Below, one piece after another: positions 61,897 to 64,000 of a DNA stretch of 64,000 nt. Source of the DNA: Mycolicibacterium parafortuitum (GTDB lineage Bacteria > Actinomycetota > Actinomycetes > Mycobacteriales > Mycobacteriaceae); the NCBI RefSeq assembly GCF_002086815.1, contig NZ_MVID01000002.1, forward strand, positions 1 to 64,000. Reading direction: 5' to 3'. Position numbers and translations under genes: made by a program. Positions within the stretch are counted from its first letter, which is position 1. The number at the start of each line of letters is the position of its first letter. Under the pieces are notes generated by a model. It saw only the letters and a list, made by a program, of their open reading frames with translations, had not been told where the DNA came from and searched no databases.

Positions 61897-61988
61897 CGGA
61901 GTCACGCAAATCGGCCGGAGCGTGACGGAGTCACGCAGTTCGGATTGAGCGTGACGAAGTCACGCAATTCGGATTGAGCGTGACGCGG
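61893..61988 (+). repeat. 29-bp tandem repeat behind sseC2
   Basis: Units with the stem GTGACgGAGTCAC begin at 61893, 61922 and 61951, and a partial unit (GTGACGCGG) begins at 61980. The period is exactly 29 bp. Each full unit can form a 5-bp hairpin GTGAC/GTCAC. The later units share the linker TTCGGATTGAGC. Confidence 0.9.
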
Positions 61989-62066
61989 GTGCTGCGCCCC
62001 TTCGCCGGGGCGTAGCACCGGTCTTCCTGCGAAAACGCTGCAAAATTTGCTGACGTCGGTGAAACT

Positions 62067-62107
62067 GTCGGGGAACCCATGCTGCTGGGCGTGGGTTCGA
62101 CCCCGAC
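62067..62107. other. Long hairpin upstream of the DUF732 gene
   Basis: GTCGGGGAACCCA(T)G pairs with CGTGGGTT and CCCCGAC across an 8-nt loop with a 3-nt bulge and one mismatch. It lies 86 bp before the DUF732 ATG and could end the sulfur operon or act in the leader. Confidence 0.4.
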
Positions 62108-62192
62108 AATTCGCGGGTGTCACGGAGACGGACCGCGCGCCCCTGGCAGGCCCGGACTCGCGGCTCGCCGCGGTAACCCTTGAGGACCGACT

Positions 62193-62513
62193 ATGAAGAT
62201 CACGATCGCGTGCGCCGCCTCGGCGGCCTTCGCCGCAGTTGCCCTGTTCAGTGCTCCCGCGGCGTTCGCCGCGCCTGAGGACGAATTCCTCACTGTGATC
62301 AGCGACGGCGGCATCACCTGGCCGTCGGAGAAGACGCCTGAGGTCATCGCGACCGGCCATGCCGTCTGCCAGGACTGGGACAACGGCGCCACCTTCGAAC
62401 AGGAAGTCGCCGACCTGACCAGCGTCACCTCCTGGTCGGACTACCAGGCCGGCTACTTCATCGGCGCCGCCACCGGCGCGTTCTGCCCCGAATACGAGTG
62501 GAAAGTCAGCTGA
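62193..62513 (+). CDS. Secreted DUF732 protein
   Basis: This 106-residue protein has a signal peptide (KITIACAASAAFAAVALFS, cut near AFAAPED) and the DUF732 pattern: DEFLTVISDGGITWPS, a Cys near residue 59 (GHAVCQDWDNG) and a second Cys (GAFCPEYEW) that probably form a disulfide. This is a small secreted mycobacterial family of unknown function. A terminator follows. Confidence 0.88.
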   Translation: MKITIACAASAAFAAVALFSAPAAFAAPEDEFLTVISDGGITWPSEKTPEVIATGHAVCQDWDNGATFEQEVADLTSVTSWSDYQAGYFIGAATGAFCPEYEWKVS

Positions 62514-62538
62514 GACCAGCGCTTTCACTGAACTCGAG

Positions 62539-62576
62539 AGCCGCCGGGAGACTTGTTCTCCCGGCGGCTAAACTTT
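62539..62576 (+). terminator. Rho-independent terminator after the DUF732 gene
   Basis: AGCCGCCGGGAGA-CTTGT-TCTCCCGGCGGCT is a perfect 13-bp stem, followed by AAACTTTTCT. It starts 25 bp after the stop codon. Confidence 0.88.
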
Positions 62577-62582
62577 TCTCCC

Positions 62583-62681
62583 GTGGTGCTGTTTTTCGAA
62601 CTTCTGCTCGTCGCCGCGGTCGTGGTGATCACGTGGTTTGCGCTGTACGCGCTGTACCGCCTCGTCACTGACGAGTCGTGA
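62583..62681 (+). CDS. 32-residue single-span membrane protein
   Basis: A GTG frame encodes [20 protein letters not shown] followed by [12 protein letters not shown]. It is one hydrophobic helix with a short basic/acidic tail. Third-position GC bias is present, and it ends 22 bp before the nitrobindin-like gene. It begins directly behind a terminator, so it would need its own start. Likely a small membrane peptide; function unknown. Confidence 0.5.
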   Translation: MVLFFELLLVAAVVVITWFALYALYRLVTDES

Positions 62682-62703
62682 CCCTGCGGACGCGAGGCGC
62701 AAG

Positions 62704-63333
62704 GTGACGTCCGGCGACGAGGCGGTCGCCGCAGCTGCCGCGCGAGCCCGGGAGACCGCCGCGCGCAACATCCCGGTGTTCGACGATCTGCCGTTGCCGT
62801 CGGACACCGCGAATCTGCGCCTGGGCGCCGACCTCGACGACGCGCTGCTGGCTCTGCTGCCGCTGGTCGGTGTGTGGCGCGGTGAGGGCGAAGGGCGCGA
62901 TGCGCACGGCGACTACCGCTTCGGCCAGCAGATCGTGGTGTCTCACGACGGTGGCGACTATCTGAACTGGGAAGCCCGCTCCTGGCGGCTGGACGACGAC
63001 GGCGAATACGACCGTCCCGGCCTGCGCGAGACGGGCTTCTGGCGTTTCGTGAACGACCCGGCCGACCCGGGCGAATCGCAGGCGATCGAGCTTCTGCTGT
63101 CGCATTCGGCCGGATACATCGAGCTGTTCTACGGGCACCCGCTGAATCAGGCGTCCTGGGAACTCGTCACCGACGCGCTGGCACGCAGCAAGTCCGGCGT
63201 GCTCGTCGGCGGCGCGAAGCGCCTCTACGGCATCGTCGAGGGTGGCGACCTGGCCTACGTCGAGGAGCGTGTCGACGCCGACGGGGGTCTGGTCCCCCAC
63301 CTGTCCGCCCGGCTGTCCAGGTTCGTCGGCTGA
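62704..63333 (+). CDS. Nitrobindin-like heme/fatty-acid-binding beta-barrel (Rv0813c)
   Basis: This 209-residue protein matches Rv0813c, an FABP-like fold. It has the nitrobindin signature [16 protein letters not shown] (GxWxGxGxG, about 54-69) and a C-terminal [13 protein letters not shown] whose His is the heme ligand in nitrobindins. Those bind ferric heme and isomerise peroxynitrite; whether heme binds here is untested. The start is uncertain: I used the GTG at 62704; an ATG at 62638 would overlap the small membrane-protein frame. Confidence 0.85.
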   Translation: MTSGDEAVAAAAARARETAARNIPVFDDLPLPSDTANLRLGADLDDALLALLPLVGVWRGEGEGRDAHGDYRFGQQIVVSHDGGDYLNWEARSWRLDDDGEYDRPGLRETGFWRFVNDPADPGESQAIELLLSHSAGYIELFYGHPLNQASWELVTDALARSKSGVLVGGAKRLYGIVEGGDLAYVEERVDADGGLVPHLSARLSRFVG

Positions 63334-63599
63334 TGCGCGGGATAACAGTCGCCGCGGCGATCGCCGCGACCGGAGTCATCGCCGCCTGTTCGGCGCCCGC
63401 GCAGCCCGTCGAGGAGACCACCACGCCGCCGTCGGCGGTGCCGAGCGTCGGACACGGCTCGTTCGCGTACTGCCTGGGCGAGCACGGTGTCCCCGCGCCT
63501 CCGGGGCCGGCCGCCGAGCCGCCGCCCGGCGTCGACCCCGAAACCTGGAACGCCGCGATGGCCGAGTGCTCGTCGCTGGCGCCCGGTCCCACGGAGTAA
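63333..63599 (+). CDS. Small Pro-rich lipoprotein
   Basis: This 88-residue protein has a lipoprotein signal (VIAAC, Cys19), a Thr/Pro linker and the segment FAYCLGEHGVPAPPGPAAEP, with MAECSSLAPGP near the end. Two Cys may form a disulfide. The ATG shares a base with the upstream stop (TGATG), so it is cotranscribed with the nitrobindin-like gene. No known function. Confidence 0.8.
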   Translation: MRGITVAAAIAATGVIAACSAPAQPVEETTTPPSAVPSVGHGSFAYCLGEHGVPAPPGPAAEPPPGVDPETWNAAMAECSSLAPGPTE

Positions 63600-63644
63600 T
63601 TCCAGGACCGACACGTTTCACCGCGTGTGGTAGAACTGTAATTC

Positions 63645-63656
63645 ACAACCGGTTGT
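63645..63656. promoter_or_regulatory. 12-bp palindrome before the short-chain dehydrogenase
   Basis: ACAACCGGTTGT is a perfect dyad about 80 bp upstream of the next gene. It is a possible operator, but short. Confidence 0.3.
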
Positions 63657-63736
63657 CGCCGGTGAGCCCACCGAATTTGCCTTGCCCATCTGCGCAGGCT
63701 TCGGGCGCGAATTGCGGCCATACAGAGGGAGTACCG

Positions 63737-64000
63737 TTGACTGAGAGTTCATACGCCGTGGTCATCGGTGGCGCGTCGGGTATCGGCGCGGAGATTTGTC
63801 GCGAAATGGCCGATAACGGTTACGCCGTGGTGGTGGGCGACCGGAACATCGACGCGGCGCAGGCACTGATCGGCGAACTCGCCGGCACCGGGCACGCCGC
63901 CGCACAGGTCGACGTCGCCGACGAAGCCAGTGTCGCAACGTTCTTCGACTCACTCTCCCAGCGGCCGGGCCGGTTCGACGTCGCGGTCAACTGCGCCGGC
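63737..64000 (+). CDS. Short-chain dehydrogenase/reductase (3' end outside window)
   Basis: The first 88 codons are present. The NAD(P)-binding motif VVIGGASGIGAEICREMADN (about 8-27) and the VAVNCAG strand at the very end (a variant of NNAG) are typical of SDR enzymes. A D after the second strand (VVVGDRN) suggests NAD preference. The likely start is a TTG at 63737, preceded by GAGGGAG. The product cannot be assigned further from this fragment. Confidence 0.85.
   Translation, partial: MTESSYAVVIGGASGIGAEICREMADNGYAVVVGDRNIDAAQALIGELAGTGHAAAQVDVADEASVATFFDSLSQRPGRFDVAVNCAG

Noticed and set aside
61893..61988. Tandem repeats as a CRISPR array
   Set aside because: The 29-bp units are directly adjacent with no unique spacers, and no cas gene is nearby.
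62067..62107. GGGTTCGACCCC within the hairpin as a tRNA T-arm
   Set aside because: No acceptor, D or anticodon arms can be drawn around it.

Overview
The window is chromosomal DNA from a high-GC actinobacterium, almost certainly a rapidly growing Mycobacterium (Mycolicibacterium). The evidence is the gene order: one block matches the M. tuberculosis stretch Rv0867c-Rv0856 (rpfA, moaE2-mog-moaC2, ercc3, fadB-fadA, dapC, two SRPBCC genes) and a second matches Rv0826-Rv0813c (MpaB-like gene, TetR, desA1, dus, LCP protein, phoU, pstB, mshD, glnR, lmeA, thiX, cysA2, sseC2, nitrobindin-like gene). Locus tags come from memory of the family, not from a search. Many genes overlap as ATGA/GTGA, and many starts have a TANNNT box 6-8 nt upstream, as expected for mycobacterial leaderless mRNAs.

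Layout. 1-9.7 kb: 3' end of rpfA, a molybdopterin cofactor cluster, an XPB-associated protein, a large repetitive surface protein with a CRP-like site upstream, and XPB helicase. 9.7-10.3 kb: a long gap between convergent genes with several hairpins and operator-like dyads. 10.3-18.2 kb: F420 and flavin redox proteins, an acyl-CoA synthetase-like enzyme, a GlxA regulator and the fadAB beta-oxidation pair. 18.2-28.1 kb: an accessory insert relative to M. tuberculosis. It holds an old-yellow-enzyme, a RidA/MarR divergon with paired operators, a LuxR-type regulator, an orphan UrtA-like urea-binding lipoprotein and a complete urease operon with a fused gamma-beta subunit. 28.2-31.9 kb: dapC, SRPBCC proteins and small genes. 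31.9-38.6 kb: a CrtI-like oxidoreductase, TetR regulators, a metallo-hydrolase, a secreted chorismate mutase directly behind a tRNA-Glu/Asp/Phe cluster, tRNA-Lys, an ARB_07466-type exported protein and a Ser/Thr kinase.

38.6-45.8 kb is the least conventional part. It is a tightly overlapped six-gene operon: MFS importer, amidase, GntR regulator, FAD amine/amino-acid oxidoreductase, an M24 hydrolase that has lost its metal ligands (creatinase/DoeA type), and asparaginase. It is preceded by GTGATCAC palindromes spaced exactly 21 bp apart. It looks like an uncharacterised pathway for an amide- or amidine-containing nitrogen compound.

45.8-64 kb is conserved core: desaturase, tRNA-dihydrouridine synthase, LytR-CpsA-Psr ligase, and the phosphate system (pstSCAB, phoU) with RegX3-type direct repeats before pstS and phoU. 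It continues with mycothiol synthase, GlnR, LmeA and a thioredoxin. A 30-codon polycysteine leader peptide precedes the DUF4395-cysA2-sseC2 sulfur operon. The window ends in a short-chain dehydrogenase.

Nitrogen supply is a recurring theme: GlnR is encoded here, a GlnR-like box lies before the urtA-urease operon, and the GntR operon ends in asparaginase.
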